A stretch of DNA of 23,686 nucleotides. It comes from PALSA-1355 sp031400775. GTDB taxonomy: Bacteria; Planctomycetota; Planctomycetia; Pirellulales; PALSA-1355. The position numbers and the translations under genes were made by a program. Location of the stretch: positions 1-23,686 of the forward strand of contig JANNQN010000174.1 in the NCBI GenBank assembly GCA_031400775.1, read 5' to 3'. Shown here one piece after another: positions 8,046 through 15,911 of this stretch (positions within the stretch are counted from its first letter, which is position 1; every line of letters starts with the position of its first letter). Below the pieces are notes generated by a model that was not told where the DNA came from, did not search any database, and was given only the letters and a program-made list of their open reading frames with translations.

Positions 8046-9083
8046 ATGCCCCCTGCCCTGCCTCAATCGACCGCCTCAGCAACGATCGTCGGCCAGGGCG
8101 CGTTTCAATATCAGGCTCTGCCAAACTGGGCACAGTTGCCGCCCAGTTGGAGCTTCGTGGAAGCGGTGGGTGTGGCTACCGACTCATCGGGCAACGTACT
8201 CGTTTTCAACCGAGGCGAGCACCCGGTCATCGTGTTCGATCGGCAGGGCCAATTCATGCGCTCCTGGGGCGAAGGCTTCTTCGTGCGTCCGCACGGAATC
8301 CAGGTCGGCCCGGACGATTCGATCTATTGCGTCGACGACTTCGACCACGCCGTCCACAAGTTCACGCCCGAGGGGCAACTGGTCTTCACGCTGGGCACGC
8401 GAGGCCAGTCGTCGGACACCGGCGCTCGCACGGTCGATTATCGCACGATCCGGCAAGCCGCCGGGCCGTTCAACTTCCCTACGAATCTTGCCCTGGCCCC
8501 CGGCGGCGAGATCGTGATCACCGACGGCTACGGCAACGCCCAAATCCACGTGTTCTCGCCCGACGGGCGGTTGCTGCGGTCTTGGGGCGAGCCGGGCTCG
8601 GGACCTTCGCAGTTTCACGTGCCGCATGGCATCGCCATCGATCGCGCTGGAACGATATATGTCGCCGATCGCGAGAATAGCCGCCTGCAACTATTCTCGC
8701 TCGAAGGCCGCTTGTTGGGCGAATGGACGTCCCTGGCCCGGCCCAGCGAAGTGGCGATCGACGACGATCAGAACGTGTTTGTCGCCGAGTTGGGTTATCG
8801 GGCCGGCATGTTTCCCGGCGACACGCCCCCGCCGGGAGCGACCACAGGCGGGCGTCTGAGCATCTTCAATTCCAGCGGCGAGTTGCAAGCCCGCTTCGGT
8901 GGCGGCGATAATCCCTGCGCAGCCGGAGATTTCTTCGCGCCGCACGATGTGTGGATCGACCGCTTCGGCGACATGTACGTCAGCGAAGTCACGATGTCGG
9001 CCGGCGGCAATCTCGGCCTGGTCTCGCCCGATTGTCATACGCTGCAAAAATTTGTCCGAGTCAGCCCCCAAGGATCGCCATGA
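8046..9083 (+). CDS. NHL-repeat beta-propeller, peptidylglycine alpha-amidating lyase (PAL)-like
   Basis: A 345-residue six-bladed propeller. PAL cleaves peptidyl-alpha-hydroxyglycine into an amide and glyoxylate. Aligned by eye to what I remember of mammalian PAL, the catalytic set is all present: zinc histidines H83 (RPHGI), H194 (VPHGI) and H300 (APHDV), the following D301, catalytic Y162 (TDGYGNAQI, PAL has ADGYCNSRI) and R56 (NRGEH, PAL has HRGDH). The stretch QFHVPHGIAID to YVADRENSRLQLF is especially close to PAL. Many bacterial NHL proteins share parts of this, so the substrate may differ. There is no signal peptide and no attached monooxygenase domain, so it should act in the cytoplasm on a small hydroxyglycine-like compound rather than on secreted peptides. 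It follows the transporter by 52 bases and its stop overlaps the next start (ATGA). Confidence 0.85.
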   Translation: MPPALPQSTASATIVGQGAFQYQALPNWAQLPPSWSFVEAVGVATDSSGNVLVFNRGEHPVIVFDRQGQFMRSWGEGFFVRPHGIQVGPDDSIYCVDDFDHAVHKFTPEGQLVFTLGTRGQSSDTGARTVDYRTIRQAAGPFNFPTNLALAPGGEIVITDGYGNAQIHVFSPDGRLLRSWGEPGSGPSQFHVPHGIAIDRAGTIYVADRENSRLQLFSLEGRLLGEWTSLARPSEVAIDDDQNVFVAELGYRAGMFPGDTPPPGATTGGRLSIFNSSGELQARFGGGDNPCAAGDFFAPHDVWIDRFGDMYVSEVTMSAGGNLGLVSPDCHTLQKFVRVSPQGSP

Positions 9084-10123
9084 GAATCGCACACGAACGA
9101 CTCAAACGACTGACCAGCGCCCTCTTTGCCGCCGCGGGCTCCAAAGCCCACGAAGCCGAGCGCATCGGCCACTACCTGACCGAAGCGAACCTGGTCGGCC
9201 ACGACTCGCACGGCGTGATTCGCATTTCGTACTACATTGACTGGGTCCGCGCAGGCAAGGTGCTGGCAAACCAGGACATCAAGATCGTATTCGAAAATGA
9301 CGCCATCGCCGTAGTCGACGGGCAGTACGGATTCGGCCAGACCATCGGCGAACAGGCCACGAAGTTGGGAATTGAAAAATCGTCGAAGCACGGCATCGCG
9401 GTCATCGCACTGCGCAATACCGGGCACTTGGGGCGAATCGGCGACTGGCCTCTGCTGGCGGCCCGTGCCGGCAAAGTGTCGCTGCATTTCGTCAATACCA
9501 GCGGCGCGGGCATCCTGGTGGCGCCATTCGGCGGCATCAATCGGCGGCTTTCTGCCAATCCCATTGCCGCGGGGGTGCCGGTCAAGGGGGGCTCGCCGAT
9601 CTTGCTGGACATGTCGTGCTGCACGATCGCCGAGGGCAAGTTGAAGGTGGCGCTCAATAAGGGGCTGGACGTCGCCGACGGCTGCATCATCGACTCAAAG
9701 GGTGAGGCGACCACCGACCCGCGCGTGTTTTATGGCGATCCGCCCGGCGCCATTCTTTCGATCGCCGGACACAAGGGCTATGGCCTGGGCATCATCACCG
9801 AGATGCTGGCCGGCGCGCTCACCGGCGGCGGAGCCAGCAATCCGGCCAACGCCGGCCGCCTGGCCAACGGCATGCTCTCGATCTATATGGATCCCACGTT
9901 TTTTCAGGAAGACGCCGTCTTTGGGGCCGAGGTGCGGCGTTTCGTCGAGTGGGTCAAAAGCTCCGAGAAGGCCTTGCCCGACGGCGAAATATTGATGCCC
10001 GGGGAAATCGAGGAGAAAAACAGGGCTCAGCGGCTACGCGACGGCATCGAACTGGACGACATCACCTGGAAGTCGATCGTCGACACCGGCCGGCTGGTTG
10101 GGGTCGACCCCGAAAAAATTTGA
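9080..10123 (+). CDS. Ldh_2 (malate/L-lactate/ureidoglycolate) family NAD(P)-dependent dehydrogenase
   Basis: A 347-residue cytoplasmic oxidoreductase of the pfam Ldh_2 fold, which includes ureidoglycolate, 2,3-diketo-L-gulonate, sulfolactate and malate/lactate dehydrogenases. The start is fixed by ATG 9080, which overlaps the preceding TGA by four bases and has AAGGA five bases upstream. Visible signatures are the catalytic GHDSHGV at 41-47 (His44), RNTGHLGRIGDW around H116, the nucleotide-side segment ILLDMSCCTIAEGKL with D177, and the glycine-rich GHKGYGLGIITEMLAGALTGGG near 230-252. Length is normal for the family. It oxidises or reduces a 2-hydroxy/2-keto acid. Coupling to a PAL-like lyase makes an alpha-hydroxyglycine derivative such as ureidoglycolate or an N-acyl analogue a reasonable guess, but other hydroxyacids are not excluded. 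Confidence 0.92.
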   Translation: MRIAHERLKRLTSALFAAAGSKAHEAERIGHYLTEANLVGHDSHGVIRISYYIDWVRAGKVLANQDIKIVFENDAIAVVDGQYGFGQTIGEQATKLGIEKSSKHGIAVIALRNTGHLGRIGDWPLLAARAGKVSLHFVNTSGAGILVAPFGGINRRLSANPIAAGVPVKGGSPILLDMSCCTIAEGKLKVALNKGLDVADGCIIDSKGEATTDPRVFYGDPPGAILSIAGHKGYGLGIITEMLAGALTGGGASNPANAGRLANGMLSIYMDPTFFQEDAVFGAEVRRFVEWVKSSEKALPDGEILMPGEIEEKNRAQRLRDGIELDDITWKSIVDTGRLVGVDPEKI

Positions 10124-10148
10124 GCAACCCACTGCGAGCCGGTACACT
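10120..10148 (+). promoter_or_regulatory. Candidate sigma70-type promoter for the SMP-30 gene
   Basis: TTGAGC at 10120-10125 and TACACT at 10143-10148 are separated by 17 bases, four of six matches each to the -35 and -10 consensus. The predicted start of transcription is about 40 bases before ATG 10197. The -35 hexamer overlaps the stop of the dehydrogenase gene, so this would be an internal promoter of the run. No repeat or operator is obvious. Confidence 0.3.
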
Positions 10149-10196
10149 GGCGACTCGCACGGCTCCATAAACCAGCGGACTCGCGAGATTCCAATC

Positions 10197-11249
10197 ATGC
10201 GCACGTTGATCACCACGCTCATTGTCGCTTCGCTCGTGACGGTTGCCTGGCATCGCCGATCTGGCGCTGCCGAGAACCCAATTGTGCCGGCCGGCGCCAA
10301 GCTCGAGTTGCTCTTCACGCGAACCGCCAAGATCGCCGGCGGCTTGACCGAGGGCCCCGCGGTGGCGCCGGATGGCAGCATCTACTTCACCGACATGCCG
10401 TTCGGCGCCGACCCCGGCATGATCCTGCGGTTTGACCCCGCCACGCGCCAGATCACGACGTACTCGGCCAACAGCGGCAAAGCCAACGGGCTGACCTGCG
10501 ATGCCCAGGGCTACCTCGTGGCCTGTGAAGGGGCCGACTCGGGCGGGCGACGAGTTTCTCGATGGGATATCAAGACCGGCAAGAGCCAGACCATCGCCGA
10601 TTCCTATCGCGGCAAGCGATTCAACGCCCCCAACGATGTGTGCATCGACACCAAGGGACGCATTTACTTCTCCGACCCGCGCTATTTGGGAGACGAGCCC
10701 CGCCAGCTCGAGCACCGTGCCGTGTATCGCATCGACACCGACGGCGCGGTCGTCGAGATCACGCACGACGTTGAGAAACCCAATGGCGTGGCGCTTTCGC
10801 CCGACGAAAAGACCCTTTATGTCGGCGACCACAACAACGGCACGGACCGGATCGATCCGACTGCCCCGCCGTCCAAGATCGGCGCGATGAAGGTTTATGC
10901 CTTTCCGCTCGGACCTGACGGGCTAGTCAACGGCCCCAAGAAAACACTGGTCGACTTCGGCGCCGAGAACGGCTGCGACGGCATCTGCGTGGACATCAAA
11001 GGCAACATCTACCTCACCTGCCGAAGCTTGAAACGTCCGGGACTGATGGTCATCGATCCCCAGGGCAAGGAGCTGGCCTTCGTCGCCACCGGACCGCCGA
11101 ACCAAACCGCCGGCAAGGACCCTGTCGGCATGCCGAGCAATTGCGAGTTCGGCATCGGCGCCGAAGACACGATGCTGTACCTGACGGTCGACAAAAGCTT
11201 GTACCGCATTCGGCTCAAGGTGGCCGGATATCACGTGCCGTTCAAATAG
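10197..11249 (+). CDS. Secreted SMP-30/gluconolactonase family protein
   Basis: A 350-residue six-bladed propeller that, by family, hydrolyses sugar or hydroxyacid lactones using one divalent metal. The start at ATG 10197 gives a signal peptide (MRTLITTLIVASLVTVAW, cleavage near SGAAE), so it should act in the periplasm. Metal ligands expected for the family are visible: E52 in LTEGPAVAPDG, N146 in FNAPNDVCID, and D261 in GCDGICVDIKGNIYL; N97 in KANGLTCD and the NGVALSPDEKTLYVGD segment are also family hallmarks. It lies 73 bases after the dehydrogenase and 47 before the DinB gene. In context, it could open a lactone outside the membrane before the acid is imported by the MFS protein. In planctomycetes, secreted members of this family are numerous and often uncharacterised, so the pathway link is inference. 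Confidence 0.9.
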   Translation: MRTLITTLIVASLVTVAWHRRSGAAENPIVPAGAKLELLFTRTAKIAGGLTEGPAVAPDGSIYFTDMPFGADPGMILRFDPATRQITTYSANSGKANGLTCDAQGYLVACEGADSGGRRVSRWDIKTGKSQTIADSYRGKRFNAPNDVCIDTKGRIYFSDPRYLGDEPRQLEHRAVYRIDTDGAVVEITHDVEKPNGVALSPDEKTLYVGDHNNGTDRIDPTAPPSKIGAMKVYAFPLGPDGLVNGPKKTLVDFGAENGCDGICVDIKGNIYLTCRSLKRPGLMVIDPQGKELAFVATGPPNQTAGKDPVGMPSNCEFGIGAEDTMLYLTVDKSLYRIRLKVAGYHVPFK

Positions 11250-11296
11250 CAGCCGACGGCGACGTTTCTGTCTGCGTCAGTGAAAGGATTGCCTCC

Positions 11297-11779
11297 ATGC
11301 TCGACCACGTTTTGCGGGCCGCATCGGCGAACGTTGACTACGCCAAGCGGCTCGTGGCGGATACACCCGACGATAAAATGTGCGCGCAACCGATTGCCGG
11401 CATGAATCATGCCGCCTGGGTGCTGGGGCACCTGGCCTATGTCTTCGATTCCATGATCGGCGTGTTCGACGAGAAGCCCGTGATGAGCGCCGAGTGGAAG
11501 GAGCTGTTCAACTTGTCGTCGAAGCCCCTGGCCGATCGGGCCAAATATCCCTCCAAGGCGGCGCTGTTTGAGGCGTATGAAAAAGCCTACCAGCGAATCG
11601 TCGATGCGGTGAAGGCGGCTTCGCCGGAATCGCTCGCGCGCGACTTTCCCAATCCGCGTCTGCGCGCGACGCTGCCCACGGTGGGCATGGCCATGGTGCA
11701 TATCCTGACCTCGCACCAGGGAGTCCACTTGGGGCAACTCTCGGCCTGGCGCCGCGCCCAGGGATTGCCGGCGGCGTGA
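11297..11779 (+). CDS. DinB/YfiT-like metal-binding four-helix protein
   Basis: A 160-residue cytoplasmic protein from ATG 11297, with AAGGA nine bases upstream. It has the pattern of the DinB superfamily: an N-terminal helix with MNHAAWVLGHLA (H38, H45) and a C-terminal HILTSHQGVHLGQL (H135, H140, H144); H45, H140 and H144 are the likely metal triad. Family members include thiol-dependent transferases and isomerases (mycothiol or bacillithiol dependent) and stress-induced proteins of unknown role. It is the last gene of the rightward run and ends 25 bases before the convergent phosphatase gene. A role in thiol-dependent isomerisation or detoxification in the same pathway is possible but unsupported beyond position. 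Confidence 0.85.
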   Translation: MLDHVLRAASANVDYAKRLVADTPDDKMCAQPIAGMNHAAWVLGHLAYVFDSMIGVFDEKPVMSAEWKELFNLSSKPLADRAKYPSKAALFEAYEKAYQRIVDAVKAASPESLARDFPNPRLRATLPTVGMAMVHILTSHQGVHLGQLSAWRRAQGLPAA

Positions 11780-11804
11780 ATCCGTCTGGACTGTAATCGA
11801 CCGA

Positions 11805-14279
11805 CTAGCGAGGATTCAGCCGGTATGCGATCGCGCGGCGCACAGCCGGTGGCAGGGGCGCGTCCTTGCCTTTGATCGATCGCCACAGAATCTCGTTAAG
11901 TTCAAAGTCATCGATCTTGTCGTACTCGCTGAAGTCCATCTTGCTCGATCGCTCAGCGCCGTAAGCCAAGGCCGTGTTCTTCGCGGCCAGGTCGATTCGG
12001 GCGCCTTCCGCTTGGTAAGGCGTTAAATCGGCCTTGCCCGTAAAAGAGCCGAACATCGGATTCGCCGCGGCGTCGAACTGGCTTAACGGCTCCAGGCCCA
12101 AAATCAGCTCCATCGTGCGAATCATGCTGACGGTCGTGTATTGCGTGCTATCGAGTGCGTTGCGTTTCGCGTAGGGGCTGATCACCAATCCCACGGTGCG
12201 GTGGGCATCGACGTGGTCGGGCCCATTCTGGGCGTCGTCCTCGATCACGAAGATCGCCGTCTCGGGCCAATATTTGCTCTTGCTGACGGCCTCAACCAGC
12301 CGCCCCAGCGCCAGGTCGTTGCTGGCCACGCAAGCCTGCGGCGTGTACGCCCCGGGCCGCGTGCCGCTAGTGTGATTCTCGCCCAAGCTCATCACGATGA
12401 AGCGAGGCAGGTTATTGTTCTTTTCGAACTCGCGAAACTCGGCAAGAAAGACATCGACGTTGTCGGTATCGCGGCCGCGCTGGCCTGGCTCCTTGGGGAT
12501 TCCGTAGGTCGGGCACATATGTCCAACCAGCCCGGGCACGCGGCCCTCCATCCTCACGGATCCGTCGGGCTGGCTCACCCGGCCGCCGTATTCGCCGTAG
12601 CTGCGATACGTAAGATTGTTTCGCGCACACGAATCCCACAAATAGCCCGAGGGCGCCTTTTGCAGATCCCCATCGTCGTCATCCTCAATGCCTTCGCGGC
12701 TTGAATACGTCAGAGCCCAGTTACGAGCCGTGTAGTCGGTATTGTAGGCCATCGTGGACCAAGGGTGACCGTCGGCCGAGACGTGTCCGTTACAGTACAA
12801 GTTGTCGAGCAGCACGAACTCGTTAGCCAGCTTGTGATGGTTTGGCGTGACGTCCTCGCCGAACATGACCAACGACGGATCACAGTTTCCGCGACCAATG
12901 TCGCCGAAAACCTGGTCGTACGTGCGATTCTCCTTGATGATGTAAATCACGTGTTTGATCGGCGACGGCTGACCAACTTTGGTCGGAATGGCGGTCGGTT
13001 CAGGATACGGGGCATCGGTAAGGAGCTTGTCGGAGTACGGACAGTTGCGATAGACGGTTTCCGTATAGGCGGCTAACTGCTGAGCGTCCGGCATGGGCAC
13101 AATCGACAAGGCTCCCGACAGGGTCGTGCCAATATATGGATAGGGCCGGCGACGGGTCGCGTCGCTGGTTTTTTCGGCCTCGCTCGACTTCGAGATCGGA
13201 TTGGCCTGGGTTTGGTTTCCCTTGCCGACGCCCACCAACAGGTGTTTGCCATCGGGCGTGACGGCCACAGCGGTTGGATACCAACCAGTGGGCACGAAAC
13301 CTTGTACCTGGCTGCGGCTGGGCTGCGAAATGTCGATCATGGCGATGCAGTTGTTGTCGGCATTAGCCACGAAAAGCCGTTGGCCGTCGGGCGACACGGC
13401 CAGCGCGTCGGGCGTGCTTCCCTCCGGAGATTTCGGGAAGAGCGCGGTAAAGATCGTCTCGGTGACCACGCCGCGCTTGGTGTCAATTACCGAGACATTG
13501 TTGCTGCTGGCGCAGGCCACGAAAATTCGATCGTCTTTGGGATGAACGGCGATCTGATTGGGATGCTCGCCGACCGCGATCTTGGCCACGACTCGCATGT
13601 CCCCGGGATCGACGGCCAGCACCGAGCGGCCGGCCCAATCTGAGATATACAGCCGCGACCCGTTACGCGCCATCGCGACGTCGTAGGGACGACCGCCAAC
13701 GTTCACCAATACTTCCGGCTTGCCGTCGGCCAGGTCGATGACGTGCAGCATGCCGGCGTCAATGTCGAGCGAGTAGAGTCTTTTGCGATTGCTGTCGAGC
13801 ACCAAACCGGAGCGAAATTTTTTCTTGTTGGCCCCTTCGCCGTCCACTTTGGCTGTCGGATCGCCCGCATCGGAGCGCGAGAGCTTGCCATCCTTCAGGC
13901 GAAACTCGTGCAGCGCGGCGCCCCCGCCGCCCGACCACCACAGCTTGTCTTCAGCGGGCGAAAGAGCCACGCCGAACCAGCTTTGGCGGACGGTTTCTGT
14001 TTGTACCGGCTGCTTTGATTGTAAATCGACGAGCGTTAGTTCGTGCGCGTTGTATCCGCTGGTGGCGACCAGCGCGTGCCGGTTATCGGACAAGGCAATA
14101 ATATTGAGCGGCAAGTCCTTGAGCACCACTTGCTCGCCGGCCGGCGTGACGGTCCAACCGTTTGGGAGCAAGAACCCGGTTTCCTTTTGTCCTGGAAACT
14201 GAGAAGGCTTGTCCTTGCCTGCCAGCATCGCGGGGACCGAGACTATCGCCAACAACAGGAGCATGGATGCGGTTCTCAT
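11805..14279 (-). CDS. YncE-like beta-propeller fused to alkaline-phosphatase-superfamily phosphoesterase
   Basis: An 824-residue exported protein. The start at ATG 14279 is supported by GGAGGT five bases upstream and a signal peptide (MRTASMLLLLAIVSVPAMLAG). Residues about 40-400 form a YVTN/YncE-type propeller with repeats such as LFVANADNN, IAVHPKDDRIFVACASSNN and AVAVTPDGKHLLVG. Residues about 440-740 are a phosphoesterase of the PF04185 (acid phosphatase/phospholipase C-like) type: IKHVIYIIKENRTYDQVFGD with E450, N451 and D455; GHVSADGHPW with D504; SLGENHTSGT with H636; and IEDDAQNGPDHVDAHRT with E680, D681, D682, H689 and H693. That makes a plausible metal site. The architecture is widespread in planctomycetes and acidobacteria and its substrate is unknown. 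It is convergent with the DinB gene. Confidence 0.92.
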   Translation of the reverse strand: MRTASMLLLLAIVSVPAMLAGKDKPSQFPGQKETGFLLPNGWTVTPAGEQVVLKDLPLNIIALSDNRHALVATSGYNAHELTLVDLQSKQPVQTETVRQSWFGVALSPAEDKLWWSGGGGAALHEFRLKDGKLSRSDAGDPTAKVDGEGANKKKFRSGLVLDSNRKRLYSLDIDAGMLHVIDLADGKPEVLVNVGGRPYDVAMARNGSRLYISDWAGRSVLAVDPGDMRVVAKIAVGEHPNQIAVHPKDDRIFVACASSNNVSVIDTKRGVVTETIFTALFPKSPEGSTPDALAVSPDGQRLFVANADNNCIAMIDISQPSRSQVQGFVPTGWYPTAVAVTPDGKHLLVGVGKGNQTQANPISKSSEAEKTSDATRRRPYPYIGTTLSGALSIVPMPDAQQLAAYTETVYRNCPYSDKLLTDAPYPEPTAIPTKVGQPSPIKHVIYIIKENRTYDQVFGDIGRGNCDPSLVMFGEDVTPNHHKLANEFVLLDNLYCNGHVSADGHPWSTMAYNTDYTARNWALTYSSREGIEDDDDGDLQKAPSGYLWDSCARNNLTYRSYGEYGGRVSQPDGSVRMEGRVPGLVGHMCPTYGIPKEPGQRGRDTDNVDVFLAEFREFEKNNNLPRFIVMSLGENHTSGTRPGAYTPQACVASNDLALGRLVEAVSKSKYWPETAIFVIEDDAQNGPDHVDAHRTVGLVISPYAKRNALDSTQYTTVSMIRTMELILGLEPLSQFDAAANPMFGSFTGKADLTPYQAEGARIDLAAKNTALAYGAERSSKMDFSEYDKIDDFELNEILWRSIKGKDAPLPPAVRRAIAYRLNPR

Positions 14280-14438
14280 CAGGACCTCCGCGAAAGGTAA
14301 TTCGTCAACGAGTGCGATCGTCAGCTTGGGCCATGGTAGCGGATTTGGGGAGTCGATGCATTCCCTGCTGCAAGGGCCCCACGCCAGCTTGAGAGCAGGA
14401 ACGGCTGGGTACGACTCTCTCTGCTCTCGACTCGACCG

Positions 14439-15464
14439 CTACAGCCAATTCTGCTGGCGATACCAGTCGGCCGTCTGCCGCAGTCGATCGAGGAACGGCG
14501 CCTGCGGCGCAAAGCCCAGATCGCGGCGAATCGTTTGCGGCGAACAGATCCAGTTGCCAGCCGCCGCTTCGCGGGCTTTATCGAAGTTAATGATATAGGG
14601 CCTTCCGCGCAAGCGGGACACGCCCTCGGCCAGCGCCGCGCCCCCCCACAAAAACACCGGGCCCGAGCTGCGCCAAATGCGCACGCTCTGCCGTCCCAGG
14701 CTGCGGCTGATTAAGGAACCGAGTTCCGCGAAAGTCGGCTGTTCGTCGTCGGCCACGAAGTAGTAACCGCGCGGCGTGGTCGACGTGGCCTGCTGATCCG
14801 GCGAGTCGAGGCGCGAGCCGCGTTCGGCGCACAGCACCAGCGCGTCGACCAGGTCTCGCACGTGAATGAACGAATAGCGCGACCGCCCCACGCTCAGCGC
14901 CACGTGTACGCCAAGGCGAAAAATCGTGCGAAAAATATGCCGCAGCACGAGGTCCCCTTCGCCAAACACGATGGGCGGGCGGACGATCGTGATGGGGACC
15001 TGGCCGGCGAATTGCTCGGCGATCAGCTCCGCCTGCCGCTTGGCGCGGCCGTAGTTCGAAACGGGCGCGGCCGGATCGCTTTCGGTTCGCGGCCGGTCGG
15101 CCGGCGAAGGCCCCGCCGCCGCCAGCGACGAGACCGACACCAACGTGGGCGGATTCGCCGACGAGGAGCAGGCCTGCGCCACGTTACGAAACGCGTCGGC
15201 ATTGACTTGCATCATCTCGGAGGCGCGAAAGGCCCTGGTTAAACCGGCCAGGTGGTAGACGACCTGCGAACCCGCGACCGCGCGGCACACCGCGTCGGCG
15301 TCGCGCACGTCCCCCAGGGCAAACCGCACGCCCAGCGGCTCGAGGGCAGCCAGCTTGGAACTGGGGCGAACCAGGCATACGACTTCGTCGCCGCGCGCGA
15401 CCAAGCGCTCGGTCAACTTCGTGCCGATAAACCCGCTGGCCCCAGTAACCAGAACTCGTGCCAT
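14439..15464 (-). CDS. Extended SDR family NAD-dependent epimerase/dehydratase
   Basis: A 341-residue cytoplasmic enzyme with the extended short-chain dehydrogenase plan. The N-terminus has the Rossmann motif VTGASGFIGTKL (glycines at 8, 11 and 14), followed by D52 and the YHLAG motif near 70-74. The catalytic set is S113 (SVSSLAAAG), Y138 and K142 (SNYGRAK). IVRPPIVFGEGD near 160-170 is the usual substrate-side segment. A GGGGAG lies about 12 bases before ATG 15464. Relatives act on nucleotide sugars, steroid-like 3beta-hydroxy compounds or dihydroflavonols; the hydrophobic PVFLWGGAALAEGVSRLRG segment in the C-terminal half resembles the lipid/sterol-type branch, but this is weak. It is separated by 159 bases from the phosphatase gene downstream and is divergent from nadA. 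Confidence 0.9.
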   Translation of the reverse strand: MARVLVTGASGFIGTKLTERLVARGDEVVCLVRPSSKLAALEPLGVRFALGDVRDADAVCRAVAGSQVVYHLAGLTRAFRASEMMQVNADAFRNVAQACSSSANPPTLVSVSSLAAAGPSPADRPRTESDPAAPVSNYGRAKRQAELIAEQFAGQVPITIVRPPIVFGEGDLVLRHIFRTIFRLGVHVALSVGRSRYSFIHVRDLVDALVLCAERGSRLDSPDQQATSTTPRGYYFVADDEQPTFAELGSLISRSLGRQSVRIWRSSGPVFLWGGAALAEGVSRLRGRPYIINFDKAREAAAGNWICSPQTIRRDLGFAPQAPFLDRLRQTADWYRQQNWL

Positions 15465-15911
15465 GTGAAGCGTTTCTCCCCTCGCGAGAATCTTCCGCCT
15501 GAGTCCGCGTGCTTGAACTCTGAAGTACCTTTCCTATGATCGTCCGCGGCCCGGCCCGCACTGTGGTCCGGCTGGGCGACAATTTGCTCGTCGGCGAATC
15601 ACAGCACCTCCCCTATCCCCATCTCTTCGGTTAGAACCGCGCCAAAGGCCGCTGACAAGCCCAAGGGCGCTTTGTTGAGGGAGTCTGTCCGGGCCAGCGA
15701 AGCGGGCAAGGCCGCTCGTTTGGGCCTCGCAGGCGCCGTTCCGCCGCCGCGCCGCCGGCCTGTTCGAGGCGGTTACGAGGTATATACTTAATTGCGGTCG
15801 AATCGACTGCGCCAAAGATTCGATTTATGGCGGGCAGCCGAGCGGCAGGCAGCGGAGGCCCGACTTGTCGAATTTTCGCTGGCCGGTAATTTCGCGGAGC
15901 TAGAGCGTCTC
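15465..15911. other. 447-base divergent intergenic region between SDR gene and nadA
   Basis: I see no convincing gene here. A 93-codon leftward open frame (15534-15815) has a shuffled, Arg/Ala/Gly-rich composition, no ribosome-binding site and no recognisable motif. The stretch is very GC-rich from about 15650 to 15780 and then abruptly AT-rich at the candidate promoter. It presumably holds the promoters for both flanking genes. Confidence 0.6.
15761..15788 (+). promoter_or_regulatory. Candidate nadA promoter
   Basis: TATACT at 15783-15788 (five of six matches to the -10 consensus) sits in an AT-rich island, with a poor -35 match TGTTCG at 15761-15766, 16 bases upstream. Transcription would begin near 15795, leaving a leader of about 117 bases before ATG 15912. 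This argues against the in-frame TTG at 15792 as the nadA start. Confidence 0.35.

Noticed and set aside
6766..8517. Rightward 583-residue open frame across the MFS and NHL genes
   Set aside because: It spans two well-supported genes in a third frame and shows no recognisable domain.
15534..15815. Leftward 93-codon frame in the SDR-nadA gap
   Set aside because: No ribosome-binding site, low-complexity composition, and it runs across the candidate nadA promoter.
15792..15911. 40-residue N-terminal extension of NadA from TTG 15792
   Set aside because: It lies at or before the predicted transcription start, has no match to the family, and ATG 15912 gives the normal length.
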